From: Chloroflexota bacterium
Lineage (GTDB): Bacteria > Chloroflexota > Ktedonobacteria > Ktedonobacterales > JADMIN01
Assembly: GCA_021323855.1 (NCBI GenBank)
Contig: JAJPKE010000008.1
Coordinates: forward strand, 1 to 56,229
Length of the DNA stretch: 56,229 bases
Reading direction: 5' to 3'
Shown: positions 25,581 through 34,121 of the stretch, one piece after another
How the letters are laid out: each line of letters begins with the position of its first letter
How positions within the stretch are numbered: position 1 is the stretch's first letter
Made by a program: the position numbers and the translations under genes
The notes under the pieces: generated by a model
What the model saw: the letters and a program-made list of their open reading frames with translations, nothing else
Told to the model about the DNA's origin: nothing
Databases searched by the model: none

Positions 25581-25874
25581 CTAGCATTGTACACATTCAG
25601 TGCGCTGATTTTTCACATATTTAATGAAGTCATCTACTTCGTCCTCTTCGGGCCAATCTGGCATGACTAATTCTTGGAGGTTATGAACAACGGGAATATT
25701 CTGCTGTTGAGCCAACTCTTCTAGTGAATAGCCAGACCAGAACTCAGGTGGTGTGCCTGGAATGGGAGATAACGTTTTGGCCAGTGATTGAGCCAGTTCT
25801 TGTAAGAGTTCAAGCTGCTCATACGGTGAAAGCGCACGTGCATCTTTGAGAATATCCTCGACATTCGCCGTCAT
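25581..25874 (-). CDS. Small acidic protein, antitoxin-like
   Basis: 97 residues beginning with a helical EDILKDARALSPYEQLELLQ stretch that resembles the N-terminus of small addiction-module antitoxins, and ending in an acidic PEEDEVDDFIKY tail. No toxin-like partner overlaps or abuts it, so a toxin-antitoxin function is not supported. AAAGGAGAATAGACA precedes ATG 25874, and lower GC content than its neighbours suggests later acquisition. Confidence 0.65.
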   Translation of the reverse strand: MTANVEDILKDARALSPYEQLELLQELAQSLAKTLSPIPGTPPEFWSGYSLEELAQQQNIPVVHNLQELVMPDWPEEDEVDDFIKYVKNQRTECVQC

Positions 25875-25928
25875 TGTCTATTCTCCTTTCGCTAGATTAG
25901 AAGCATCGCCCACTACATTATACTGTTG

Positions 25929-26555
25929 TTACTGGCGCGGGCGTAGCATGCTCCACGAGCGCACACCGGTATCGGGGATGTCGCCTTCGTTCACGACGAT
26001 GAAGCCGAAACGCCGATAGAGCGGCACATTGGCGGGATTGGTAGTTTCGAGATAGCAAGGAATGCCGGTGGTGTCGGCGCGCTCCAATCCACTGCGCAGC
26101 AATGCGCTGCCGATACCGCGCCCCTGAACAGCGGGCGCGACCGCCAGCGCCCAGAGATACCAGTGTGGCTGCGACGCATAGCGCCTGTGCGCGTCGTTCG
26201 CGTAGCTTTCCGTGCGATTGGAGCGCAGCAGCGCACGCCAATTGGGTTGGAGGGCAGCCCGGAGTACGCCAGAGCGCAACAGCCGCCCAATCGCTGGCAT
26301 TGGCTGATCCGGGGGAAGCCAGCACGATACACCCGTTATGCGCTCCGCCTCCTGCGCGCCGGTCAGTTCGCCATAGCGCCAGGCATAGCGCACAGCAACG
26401 CCAAACAGCACGGGCAGCCAGCGCCGCCGTTCCTCCTCATTGGGATAGATATAGATGTTCGCCGGGTCCTGCTGAAACGCCGCGCCAAGCAGCGCCGTCG
26501 CCGATTGCAATTGCTGCTTCGTGGCGAGATGCAGGAGTGTGGCTGTCTGGCGCAT
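25929..26555 (-). CDS. GNAT family N-acetyltransferase
   Basis: 208 residues with the acetyl-CoA binding motif VAPAVQGRGIGSALLRSG followed by CYLETTNPANVPLYRRFGF, typical of GNAT enzymes such as puromycin-type acetyltransferases. The N-terminal half is divergent, so the acceptor is unknown. GAGGAGTAGC precedes the start. Confidence 0.85.
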   Translation of the reverse strand: MRQTATLLHLATKQQLQSATALLGAAFQQDPANIYIYPNEEERRRWLPVLFGVAVRYAWRYGELTGAQEAERITGVSCWLPPDQPMPAIGRLLRSGVLRAALQPNWRALLRSNRTESYANDAHRRYASQPHWYLWALAVAPAVQGRGIGSALLRSGLERADTTGIPCYLETTNPANVPLYRRFGFIVVNEGDIPDTGVRSWSMLRPRQ

Positions 26556-26749
26556 GGCGTTGCTACTCCTCTATACATGAGTATTAACGCAAACAAGCCC
26601 ATGAAATCTGCCATGTTGCGGTGGTCAACGTAGCAGATTTCATAAAGAAGGATGGTGTAAAATGCACCACCCTTCGCTCGGATTTCTTGCGCAGGGGTAG
26701 CCATACGGCTACTCCTCGATATACGCGACCTACTTCGCATTCTGTCAGT
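26556..26749. other. Leader region with duplicated Shine-Dalgarno segment and inverted repeats
   Basis: The GAGGAGTAGC ahead of the GNAT gene (26571-26562) recurs at 26717-26708 ahead of another ATG at 26704, whose frame would run into the GNAT gene out of phase. Between them lie inverted repeats GAAATCTGC/GCAGATTTC (26604-26612, 26633-26641) and a GGATGGTG/CACCACC pair near 26650-26675. I cannot tell whether the upstream frame is translated. Confidence 0.35.
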
Positions 26750-27511
26750 TCATCTCTCATGATCTCGCTCCAAAACGGGAATAGCTGGAGCGCGCACGCC
26801 GATGTACATGCCGCGACCACCCATCCATTCGCGGTCGTGCAGCGCCACCAAACCTGCTTGCTGGAACGCCGCAAGATATTCATCTTCGGTGAAAAGCCCT
26901 AGCTCGTGATGCTCGGTGAAATATTCGATGCCCTCTGGTGTCGCCACTAAGTAGTGAAAGTCCAGAATGGCGACGTTGCCCCCTTTGACTTCTGCGCCCG
27001 CGACCTTGCTGACGCACAGGCGCGCCAGCTTGAGATCCGGCTGGTCCACAAACAGCGCATGCGGGTAGCCAGGAATCCATTCCTGCGGCGATAAGAAGCG
27101 CCCAACCAGCAGGACACCACCAGGGCGCAGATGCCCCGCCAGGGTGGTGATGGCCTGCCGTAATCGCTGCCCCGTCTTGACGTTAGCGATAGAGCCAAAG
27201 AGACACGTCACGACATCAAACTGGCGTCCCAGCGCGAAGTCCGTCATGTCGCCCTGATGGAAGGTGATATCGGGGAAACGCTGGCGGGCAAGCGCCAGCA
27301 TCTCCGGGTCCAGGTCCAGCCCTTCATAGGCGAAGTCGTCGCGCAGGTATGGCACATGCCCACCAGTGCCGCAGGCCACATCCAGCAGCGCGTTGCCATC
27401 CGAACGTTTATGCCTGGCAATCAGTTGCTTCACATACGCCGCCTCCTGGGCATAGTCCTTGCCGCTATAGATCGCATCATAGTATCGCTGTGACCGGGAA
27501 AATATAGACAC
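26750..27511 (-). CDS. Class I SAM methyltransferase (DesVI/TylM1-like)
   Basis: 253 residues. Motif I LLDVACGTGGHVPYL, YEGLDLDPEMLALARQR, then GDMTDFALGRQFDVVTCLFG and LRPGGVLLVGRF match the sugar N-methyltransferase-like branch (DesVI, TylM1). No sugar biosynthesis cluster surrounds it, so the acceptor is open. The start is GTG 27511 with AAAGGTGGG upstream. Confidence 0.82.
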   Translation of the reverse strand: MSIFSRSQRYYDAIYSGKDYAQEAAYVKQLIARHKRSDGNALLDVACGTGGHVPYLRDDFAYEGLDLDPEMLALARQRFPDITFHQGDMTDFALGRQFDVVTCLFGSIANVKTGQRLRQAITTLAGHLRPGGVLLVGRFLSPQEWIPGYPHALFVDQPDLKLARLCVSKVAGAEVKGGNVAILDFHYLVATPEGIEYFTEHHELGLFTEDEYLAAFQQAGLVALHDREWMGGRGMYIGVRAPAIPVLERDHER

Positions 27512-27659
27512 GAGCGACCCACCTTTCCATGCACAATTAGACGCCTAACCTCTGATATGCTGTTGATATGCCGTCTAGTGTTCCACCGCATAAGAGCATG
27601 GAGCAGCCTCACCTAGTGTACCGTATACTGAGGCATGTGAGGGGAAAGGGGCGAGAAAG

Positions 27660-27998
27660 ATGATACAGCGACCTACTGTGCGAGAAATGCTCGAGCGGCT
27701 AGAGAACGCCTATGGACGGCTAGCCGATCAGACGCATGCTACGCCGGAGGAGCGCAACCGGCTCTCCAGCGTGGTGGATGATCTGCGCTGGTATGCGGCC
27801 CGCCTGGGCGCAGAACGCTGGCAGGTCGCGCCGCGAGCGGGACGATGGAGTTTCGCGGAAAATCTCTGGCACGTTACCGAGCAGGCGCAGAGTGAGGCAG
27901 CGAGCGGAACACGTCTGACCTGCATCTATTTTATAGACCATGGCAAAGAGCATGTTGGGCAGGCAGCAGAGATTTTCGCGCTTTTCGAGTATAGCTGA
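27660..27998 (+). CDS. Small DinB-like protein
   Basis: 112 residues, helical. RWSFAENLWHVTEQAQSEAA resembles the DinB helix with a metal-binding His, preceded by VDDLRWYAARLGAERWQVAP. It is shorter than complete DinB proteins (about 160 residues) and ends abruptly with ALFEYS, so it may be truncated. GAGGGGAAAGGGGCG precedes the start. Confidence 0.55.
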   Translation: MIQRPTVREMLERLENAYGRLADQTHATPEERNRLSSVVDDLRWYAARLGAERWQVAPRAGRWSFAENLWHVTEQAQSEAASGTRLTCIYFIDHGKEHVGQAAEIFALFEYS

Positions 27999-28014
27999 TC
28001 GCTGGCTCAATTGC

Positions 28015-30147
28015 TTAGGAGAGCATGGGCAGCAGCTTGTCGAGTGTGATGGGCAGGTCGCGGACACGGATGCCGGTGGCGTGATAGACCGCGTTGGCGA
28101 TGGCGGCGGCGGTGCCGACGATGCCGATTTCGCCGATACCCTTCGCGCCCATCGGGCTGACGTGGCGATCATCTTCGTCAATCCAGGCGACCTCAACCGC
28201 GCCGACATCGGCGTTGGTGGCAATGTGGTAGGAGGCGAAGTCGTGCGTCACGTAGTCACCAAACTGCGGGTCCAGCACGCTCTCCTCGTGCAGCGCCATC
28301 GAAAGGCCCATTGTCATGCCGCCAAGCAGTTGCGAGCGCGCCGTCTTGGCGTTGATGATGCGGCCAACGGCGAAGACGCCAAGCAGCCGGGGCACACGCA
28401 CCTCGCCGGTATCGCGGTTGACGCGCACCTCCGCGAACTGTGCGCCGTAGGCGTGCATCGCAAACTGCTGCGCGGCGGGATTGTCGCCGGTCTCGGCGGT
28501 CGCTTCGAGTCCAGCGGCGGGCACGATATCGTGATACTCCTCGTGTAGACGCTTGCGCAGGGCCTGGGCAGCTTCTACGATGGCCGCACCCCAGGAGGTT
28601 GTGCCCATCGAGCCGCCAGCAATCTGCGCCGCTGGCAGCGCGGTGTCGCCGATTTCCAGATGCACGCGCGCCAAAGGCACGTCGAGCGCATCGGCGGCGA
28701 TTTGCGTCAGCGCCGTCCACGCGCCGGTACCCAGGTCCGCAGCGGCGATAGCCACAGTATAGCGCCCGTCGCTCTCCACGCGCACGCGCGCCGAAGATGG
28801 CCGCCGCCGCGCCGGATAGGTTGAGGCGGCGACGCCAGTGCCGACAAGCCAGCGTCCATCCCTGCGTAGTCCTGGGCGCGGGTCACGTTGCTGCCAGCCG
28901 AAGCGGCGCGCACCCTCTTGCAGGCACGCCACCAGACCGCGTGTGCTGAATGGCCGCCCGGTTTCCGGGTCTAGCTGCGGCTCATTGCGCAGGCGGAACT
29001 CGATGGGGTCCAGCCCGCAGGCCAGCGCCATCTCGTCCATCGCTGATTCCAGCGCGAACATGCCTGGACATTCCCCTGGCGCGCGCATGAATGCTGGCAC
29101 CGGCATATCCAGCCGCGCCAGCCGGTGTGTCGTGCGGCGGTTCGGCGCGGCGTACATCATGCGCGTCGCCAGCGCCGTCTGTTCCGCGAACTCCTGGATG
29201 GTTGCTGTCTGTTCGATCACATCGTGCGCAATGGCGGTCAGTTTGCCATCCGCTCCAGCGGCCAGGCGGATGCGCTGAATGGTCGGCGTGCGATAGCCGG
29301 CAACTGAAAACATCTGCTGGCGGGTGAGCGCCACCTTCGCCGGTCGCCGCACCATCTGCGCCGCCATCACCGCCAGCACCACCTGTGGATGAACACGCGC
29401 CTTTGAGCCGAACGCGCCGCCGATATAGGGCGAGATCACGCGCACCTGTTCTGGGGCCAGCCCAAACGCCTGCGCGACGGTATCACGGATGCGATACGCG
29501 CCCTGGTTCGCGTCGTAGAGCGTGAGATGCGCGCCATCGTCGCTCCATACGGCCAGCGTCGTGTGTGGCTCCAGCGGATTGTTGTGTTCGGCGGGCGTCG
29601 TATAGGTCTGGTCCAGCGTGACGGCTGCCTGCGCCAGCGCGGTTTCGATATCGCCGCTCTCTGTGTCGGTCTCGTAGAAGGGGTTCACATGATCGGGCTT
29701 ATAGAGATCCGCACTCTCCGCCCGCAGAACCGCCTCATGCGGCTGCTGCTCATAGTGGACGGTCACGAGCTGTGCCGCCTGGCGCGCGGTTTCGATGGTC
29801 TCGGCGACCACAGCAGCGACGAACTGGCCGTGATAGGCCACAGCGTCCGACTGAAAGATCGCCATCTCTGCGCCATCGGTGGCAACGAGGCGCGGCGCGT
29901 TCTCATGCGACAGCACCGCCAGCACGCCGGGCAGCGCCAGCGCCGCGCGCGCATCAATCGCGGCGATGCGCCCTTTGGCGATGGTACTCTGCACCGGAAA
30001 GGCATAGGTGACATGCTCGACGGCATGCTCATAGGCATAGGTCGCCGCGCCGGTGACTTTCTTGGGGCCATCTATGCGGTCCAGCGCCGCGCCGAGCGTA
30101 CTGTTGGCACTGGCAGTTTCTTTGGTTGGCGTGAGCAGGTTGGTCAT
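28015..30147 (-). CDS. paoC: Aldehyde oxidoreductase molybdopterin subunit (PaoC-like)
   Basis: A 710-residue xanthine-oxidase-family large subunit. The N-terminal [20 protein letters not shown] is family-typical; cofactor motifs include [19 protein letters not shown] and [18 protein letters not shown], and the active-site Glu lies in [18 protein letters not shown]. It oxidises a substrate by water-derived hydroxylation at the Mo centre; aldehydes are likely by similarity to E. coli PaoABC. It overlaps the FAD subunit gene by ATGA. No PaoD/XdhC maturation gene is within the window. Confidence 0.88.
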   Translation of the reverse strand: MTNLLTPTKETASANSTLGAALDRIDGPKKVTGAATYAYEHAVEHVTYAFPVQSTIAKGRIAAIDARAALALPGVLAVLSHENAPRLVATDGAEMAIFQSDAVAYHGQFVAAVVAETIETARQAAQLVTVHYEQQPHEAVLRAESADLYKPDHVNPFYETDTESGDIETALAQAAVTLDQTYTTPAEHNNPLEPHTTLAVWSDDGAHLTLYDANQGAYRIRDTVAQAFGLAPEQVRVISPYIGGAFGSKARVHPQVVLAVMAAQMVRRPAKVALTRQQMFSVAGYRTPTIQRIRLAAGADGKLTAIAHDVIEQTATIQEFAEQTALATRMMYAAPNRRTTHRLARLDMPVPAFMRAPGECPGMFALESAMDEMALACGLDPIEFRLRNEPQLDPETGRPFSTRGLVACLQEGARRFGWQQRDPRPGLRRDGRWLVGTGVAASTYPARRRPSSARVRVESDGRYTVAIAAADLGTGAWTALTQIAADALDVPLARVHLEIGDTALPAAQIAGGSMGTTSWGAAIVEAAQALRKRLHEEYHDIVPAAGLEATAETGDNPAAQQFAMHAYGAQFAEVRVNRDTGEVRVPRLLGVFAVGRIINAKTARSQLLGGMTMGLSMALHEESVLDPQFGDYVTHDFASYHIATNADVGAVEVAWIDEDDRHVSPMGAKGIGEIGIVGTAAAIANAVYHATGIRVRDLPITLDKLLPMLS

Positions 30148-31160
30148 CGGGTCGCTCCTTCCGTCACATCCGTTACATCGCGCGTTAGATCGAGCAGCGT
30201 CCGCACGAGCGTGTTGCGCGCCAGCGGTAGCTTGAAGGCGTTGCCGGGCAGCGGTTGCGCGGCGGCGAGTTCGGCTTCGGCGGCGCGGCGGAACGTCGCT
30301 TCAGTGGCGGGCGCACCGCGTAGCATCTCCTCGGCTCGACGCGCCCGCCAGGGAACCGGCGCAACGCCACCCAGCGCAATGCGCGCGTCACGTATCGTGC
30401 CGTCGTCGTCAAGATCGAGCGCGGCGGCCACGGAAACGAGCGCAAAGGCATACGAGGCGCGATCACGCACTTTGCGATAGCGCGAATGGACGGCAAAGGG
30501 CAGCGGCGGCAGGTCAACCGCCGTCAGCAGGTCGCCGTGTTCCAGCACGGTTTCGCGCTGCGGCTCGTCGCCGGGAAGACGGTAGAACTCCGTGAGCGGA
30601 ATGATACGCTCGCCATGTGGGCCTAGCACGCGCACCGTCGCATCGAGCGCGATCATGGCAACTGCCATATCTGAGGGATGGGTGGCGATGCACGATTCGG
30701 ATGCGCCAAGAATAGCCAGATTGCGGTGATAGCCAGCCCGCGCGGGGCATCCACTGCCGGGCACACGCTTGTTGCAGGGCTTGGAGGCATCCTGAAAATA
30801 GACGCAGCGGGTGCGCTGCAACAGATTACCGCCGGTGGTGGCGAGATTGCGCAATTGACCGGATGCGCCCGCCAAGAGCGCCTGCGCCAGCATGGGATAG
30901 CGCGTGCGAACCGTGCGGTTGGCAGCGAGGTCGCTGTTGCGCACCATCGCACCGATGCACAGGCCACCATCCACCAACGGCTCGATGCGGTCATAAGGCA
31001 GCCGCGAGACATCCACCAGCAACTCCGGCTGCGCCACGCCCAGCTTCATCAGGTCAACGAGGTTCGTGCCACCGCCGAGAAATGTGCCGGTTGGGGATTG
31101 CGCCAGCAGCGCGACGGCAGCGGCGGCATTGTCTGCGCGTTCGTAGTGGAACGGGTTCAT
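30144..31160 (-). CDS. paoB: Aldehyde oxidoreductase FAD subunit with extra Fe-S motif (PaoB-like)
   Basis: 338 residues of the CO-dehydrogenase flavoprotein family: [20 protein letters not shown] binds [20 protein letters not shown] precedes the distinguishing segment [19 protein letters not shown]. The Cys set around CVYF, PCNK, SGC and SCIATHPSD matches the additional [4Fe-4S] cluster known in E. coli PaoB. The gene overlaps both neighbours by ATGA, giving a tight three-subunit operon. Confidence 0.9.
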   Translation of the reverse strand: MNPFHYERADNAAAAVALLAQSPTGTFLGGGTNLVDLMKLGVAQPELLVDVSRLPYDRIEPLVDGGLCIGAMVRNSDLAANRTVRTRYPMLAQALLAGASGQLRNLATTGGNLLQRTRCVYFQDASKPCNKRVPGSGCPARAGYHRNLAILGASESCIATHPSDMAVAMIALDATVRVLGPHGERIIPLTEFYRLPGDEPQRETVLEHGDLLTAVDLPPLPFAVHSRYRKVRDRASYAFALVSVAAALDLDDDGTIRDARIALGGVAPVPWRARRAEEMLRGAPATEATFRRAAEAELAAAQPLPGNAFKLPLARNTLVRTLLDLTRDVTDVTEGATR

Positions 31161-31789
31161 CGCGTCACCTCCGCCTCATCGCTGGGTGTTTCTCCTGATG
31201 TCCCCATCGGTGGCGCAGACATTCCTGTCTGTGCGCTCATACTCTGGGCTACTTCGGCAATTGCCGGGACGATGTTGGCATAGGCAGCGCAGCGGCAGAG
31301 GTTGCCGCTCATGCGTTCGCGTATCTCATCGTCACTTAGGGTGATGTGTTCCGCCGTCAGGTCGTCGCTGACCGCACTGGGCCAGCCGGCCTCAACTTCG
31401 CGCAGCATGCCCAGCGCCGAGCAGATCTGCCCCGGCGTGCAGTAGCCGCACTGAAAGGCGTCATGCGCGATGAAGGCTCGTTGCAATGGATGCAACTGCT
31501 CTCCCTGCTCGCCCTCATCCGCCAGCCTGGCTAACGAGGCGATGCCTTCGATAGTGGTAATCTCCGCATCCTGGTGCGCGACGGCGAGCGCGAGGCAGCT
31601 ATTGATGCGCCGACCATCCAGCAAGATGGTGCAGGCGCCGCACTGACCGTGGTCGCAGCCCTTTTTTGCGCCGGTCAGCCCCAACCGTTCGCGTAGCGCA
31701 TCCAGCAGTGTCGTGCGGGTGTCAATGACCACGCGCCGCGCCGTTCCATTCACCTGCAAGGTTATCTCAAACTGCTCAGGGTCCATCAT
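31157..31789 (-). CDS. paoA: Aldehyde oxidoreductase [2Fe-2S] subunit (PaoA-like)
   Basis: A 210-residue two-cluster subunit: [17 protein letters not shown] for the plant-type cluster, then [16 protein letters not shown] and [15 protein letters not shown] for the second. E. coli PaoA has a Tat signal, but this protein starts directly with the ferredoxin domain, so the enzyme is probably cytoplasmic. The last 28 residues ([12 protein letters not shown] onward) are not family-typical and coincide with a palindromic repeat inserted at 31215-31231. AAAGGAG precedes ATG 31789. First gene of paoABC and 48 nt downstream of the MerR gene. Confidence 0.9.
   Translation of the reverse strand: MMDPEQFEITLQVNGTARRVVIDTRTTLLDALRERLGLTGAKKGCDHGQCGACTILLDGRRINSCLALAVAHQDAEITTIEGIASLARLADEGEQGEQLHPLQRAFIAHDAFQCGYCTPGQICSALGMLREVEAGWPSAVSDDLTAEHITLSDDEIRERMSGNLCRCAAYANIVPAIAEVAQSMSAQTGMSAPPMGTSGETPSDEAEVTR
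31215..31231. repeat. Short palindromic repeat, copy 2 (within paoA)
   Basis: GCAGACATTCCTGTCTG is shared with the intergenic copy at 7861-7878 and lies in the reading frame of the extra C-terminal tail of PaoA. Confidence 0.6.
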
Positions 31790-31837
31790 TTCTTGTTCTC
31801 CTTTGAGACCTCCACGCTACCGTGCACGGGGGTGGGG

Positions 31838-32251
31838 CTACCCATGTTCAGCTTCGCGCGCTTTGAGACGGGCAATCTTTTGTTGCAGTGCCGCCATGTG
31901 TTGATGCAATTGTTCCAGGCGCTGTTCCAGGGCGCGCTGGTGATCTTCCAGCATCAGGCGGCGCTCGGTGAGCGTGGCGTCGCCCTGGCGGCGTAGCTGC
32001 GCGAAGCGCACCATTTGCGCGCGTGGCATGCCGGTATCGCGCAGGCGCAGCAACAGCTTGATCCAGTCAAGATCATGCGCGGTATAGCGGCGATGGCCGC
32101 CGCTGTTGCGCCCCACTGATTCCAGCAGGCCGATGCGCTCGTAATAGCGGAGCGTATCAATGCTCAGCCCCGTTTGCTGGGCAACCTGCTGAATGGTCAG
32201 TGCTAGCGTCTCCGTTGTCGTTGCCGTTGCAACGGTTACTGGTGTTTCCAT
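31838..32251 (-). CDS. MerR-family regulator (NmlR/AdhR-like)
   Basis: 137 residues: winged helix QQVAQQTGLSIDTLRYYERI, GRNSGGHRRYTAHDLDWIKL, RLRDTGMPRAQMVRFAQL, then a dimerising coiled coil (EQRLEQLHQHMAALQQKIAR). There are no Cys, unlike metal-sensing members; this resembles the aldehyde/nitrosative group. Its own promoter carries a MerR-type operator, so autoregulation is likely. It is read in the same direction as paoABC directly downstream, so it may activate an aldehyde-oxidising operon. ATG 32251 is 7 nt from the -10 with only a weak GGGAG between. Confidence 0.9.
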   Translation of the reverse strand: METPVTVATATTTETLALTIQQVAQQTGLSIDTLRYYERIGLLESVGRNSGGHRRYTAHDLDWIKLLLRLRDTGMPRAQMVRFAQLRRQGDATLTERRLMLEDHQRALEQRLEQLHQHMAALQQKIARLKAREAEHG

Positions 32252-32258
32252 GCTCCCA

Positions 32259-32289
32259 ACTATAAAACCTGGAGTTCACTCCAGGTCAA
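32259..32289 (-). promoter_or_regulatory. MerR-type promoter with 19-bp spacer and operator
   Basis: On the minus strand, -35 TTGACC (32289-32284) and -10 TATAGT (32264-32259) are 19 nt apart, the overlong spacer typical of MerR activation. Between and overlapping them is the perfect palindrome ACCTGGAGT-GA-ACTCCAGGT (32286-32267). It resembles operators reported for NmlR/AdhR-type MerR proteins (TTGGAGT-NN-ACTCCAA). Confidence 0.9.
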
Positions 32290-32363
32290 GGGCAGACGCC
32301 GCACGAGCCGCAAAGAGAAGTGAGGCATGCTGGTGTGCTATGCTGACAGTAGATGGCCAGACT

Positions 32364-32403
32364 CCCCTCTCCCGCGCACGGGGGAGGGGCTGGGGGTGGG
32401 GGC
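32364..32403. repeat. G-rich palindromic repeat, intact copy
   Basis: CCCCTCTCCCGCGCACGGGG then GAGGGGCTGGGGGTGGGGGC, 40 bp. It ends 3 nt before the ATG of the AraC gene, so its G-rich end occupies the ribosome-binding position. Same family as 10738-10775 (opposite orientation) and the interrupted copy at 11839-11947. Confidence 0.7.
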
Positions 32404-32406
32404 GTT

Positions 32407-33228
32407 ATGAGGGAACAACAACGACAATGGAGTGTGGCGCTGCACGACGCTGATCTGGGGGTCAGCGCGCTGCATGCGCATTTCACGACGCACGCCTTTG
32501 CGCCGCACTGGCATGACTACTATGTCATAGGGCTGATTGCCGATGGCGTGCAGTCGTTCGCCTATCGCCGCAACATCTATTACACGACGCGTGGCGGCCT
32601 CTTTATCCTCAATCCCGGTGAGCCACATACTGGCCAATCCGCCGTCGAGTCCGGCTTTACCTATCGCGCGATCTACCCCACGAATGAGCATATGGCGGCG
32701 GTGATGCGCGAACTCGGTCGCCCGGAGAAGTTGCCGCTCTTTTCCACGGTGCGGGTGGATGAACAGGATATCGCGGCAACGATGCAACTCGTGCATGCCA
32801 CGCTGGATTCGGCGCTCTCGCCACTGGAACGGCAGACGCGCTGGCTCAGCCTGCTGACGACGCTGGTGCTGCGCTATGGTCCGGAGCGGGTGGCGCTGCC
32901 GGTGGTGGGCAGCGAGCCGCGCGCCGTCGCCCTGGCCCGCGCCTATCTGGAAGACCACTACGCCGAACGCATCACGCTGCCAGCACTGGCGGCGGAGACA
33001 AACCTCAGCCCATTTCATCTCGTGCGCGTCTTCCGCCGCGCCACCGGCATCACGCCGCACGCCTATCTGGAAAGCGTGCGTATTCGCCGCGCGCAACGCC
33101 TGCTCGAAGCTGGCGAGACACCAGCCACGGCTGCGTACCTGACGGGATTCAGCAGCCAGAGCCATTTCACCGCGCGCTTCCGGCGCACCATCGGCGTCAC
33201 CCCCGCGCTGTACCGAAAGCGTTGGTAA
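32407..33228 (+). CDS. AraC-family transcriptional regulator
   Basis: 273 residues. The N-terminal cupin contains HAFAPHWHDYYVIGLIADG and LFILNPGEPHTGQ (AraC_binding), and the C-terminus has the double helix-turn-helix ITLPALAAETNLSPFHLVRV plus AYLTGFSSQSHFTARFRRTI ending GVTPALYRKRW. The frame is open to 32353, but those codons are in the dispersed repeat, so ATG 32407 is preferred. Its ligand and targets are unknown; many relatives control the adjacent gene, here the divergent MerR/paoABC unit or the convergent sirtuin. Confidence 0.9.
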   Translation: MREQQRQWSVALHDADLGVSALHAHFTTHAFAPHWHDYYVIGLIADGVQSFAYRRNIYYTTRGGLFILNPGEPHTGQSAVESGFTYRAIYPTNEHMAAVMRELGRPEKLPLFSTVRVDEQDIAATMQLVHATLDSALSPLERQTRWLSLLTTLVLRYGPERVALPVVGSEPRAVALARAYLEDHYAERITLPALAAETNLSPFHLVRVFRRATGITPHAYLESVRIRRAQRLLEAGETPATAAYLTGFSSQSHFTARFRRTIGVTPALYRKRW

Positions 33229-33234
33229 AGCGAA

Positions 33235-34080
33235 TCAATGCTTGCCATCCTCCTGCGCGTTTTGCGTGATGCGCGCCACCAGTTGCGGCAGCACGACGCC
33301 CGCCGGACCACGCAGCGACAGGTCGGCGTATGGTGTGAGTTCCGTCTCCTCTGGATTGATCTCGACGATCAGCGCGCCAGCCTTGCGGGCGGTTTCTGGC
33401 AGCGCAGCGGCGGGATAGACAATGGCGGACGTGCCAACGACGAAGCAGACCTGGCACGCCCTGGCGGCATCTTCCGCACGCGCAAAGTCATGCAACGGTA
33501 GCGCCTCGCCAAACCAGACAATATCCGGTCGCACCAGCGCGCCGCAGTCCGGGCAGCGCGGCACATCAAGTAGCTCGCCAGCTTCCAGCGCAGCAAGCGC
33601 CGCTGGGTTGTTGTCATCTGGGTCCGTATAGGCGACGGGCCGGTCGTCGCGTGAGCAGCGAAAGCGTTGCAGGCTGCCGTGCAGTTCGATCACCCCTTTG
33701 TTGCCGGCGCGCGTATGCAGGCCGTCCACATTCTGCGTGACAAGGGTGAAGTCCGGATAGTAGGCGGCGAGTTCAGCAAGCGCGAGATGACCAGCGTTGG
33801 GCTGGGCGCGCTGTGCCAGCCGTCGCCGGTGCGCATACCAGCTCCACACCAGTTGGGGATTGCGCCGCCAGGCGTCGGGCGTGGCAAAGTCTTCGATGCG
33901 ATATTGGCTCCAGAGTCCCGTTCCTGGCGCGCGGAACGTCGGGATGCCACTCTCGGCGGAGATGCCCGCGCCTGTTAGCACGAGAACGGAACGCGCCGCA
34001 CGCAGCCGCGACAGCACTGCATCTGGCAGGTCGATAGGTTCGAGCGCATCGCCTGGTGTATCTGATAATGTACCCGGCAT
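33235..34080 (-). CDS. Sirtuin, NAD-dependent protein deacylase (CobB/SIRT5-like)
   Basis: 281 residues with LTGAGISAESGIPTFR, TQNVDGLHTRAG, the catalytic His in GVIELHGSLQRFRC and VVGTSAIVYPAA. The WYAHRR stretch provides the Tyr-x-x-Arg pair that selects acidic acyl groups (succinyl, malonyl) in SIRT5/CobB. The zinc site is irregular: the second pair CPDC is present, but the first reads CSRD, lacking one Cys. The protein removes acyl groups from lysine using NAD+. ATG 34080 follows GAAAGGA. Confidence 0.88.
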   Translation of the reverse strand: MPGTLSDTPGDALEPIDLPDAVLSRLRAARSVLVLTGAGISAESGIPTFRAPGTGLWSQYRIEDFATPDAWRRNPQLVWSWYAHRRRLAQRAQPNAGHLALAELAAYYPDFTLVTQNVDGLHTRAGNKGVIELHGSLQRFRCSRDDRPVAYTDPDDNNPAALAALEAGELLDVPRCPDCGALVRPDIVWFGEALPLHDFARAEDAARACQVCFVVGTSAIVYPAAALPETARKAGALIVEINPEETELTPYADLSLRGPAGVVLPQLVARITQNAQEDGKH

Positions 34081-34121
34081 CAGAGTTTCCTTTCGCTTCA
34101 CTGTGTCCTGCCGATTATTTA

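Noticed and set aside
25581..25874. Toxin-antitoxin module
   Set aside because: Only an antitoxin-like small protein is present, with no toxin gene beside it.
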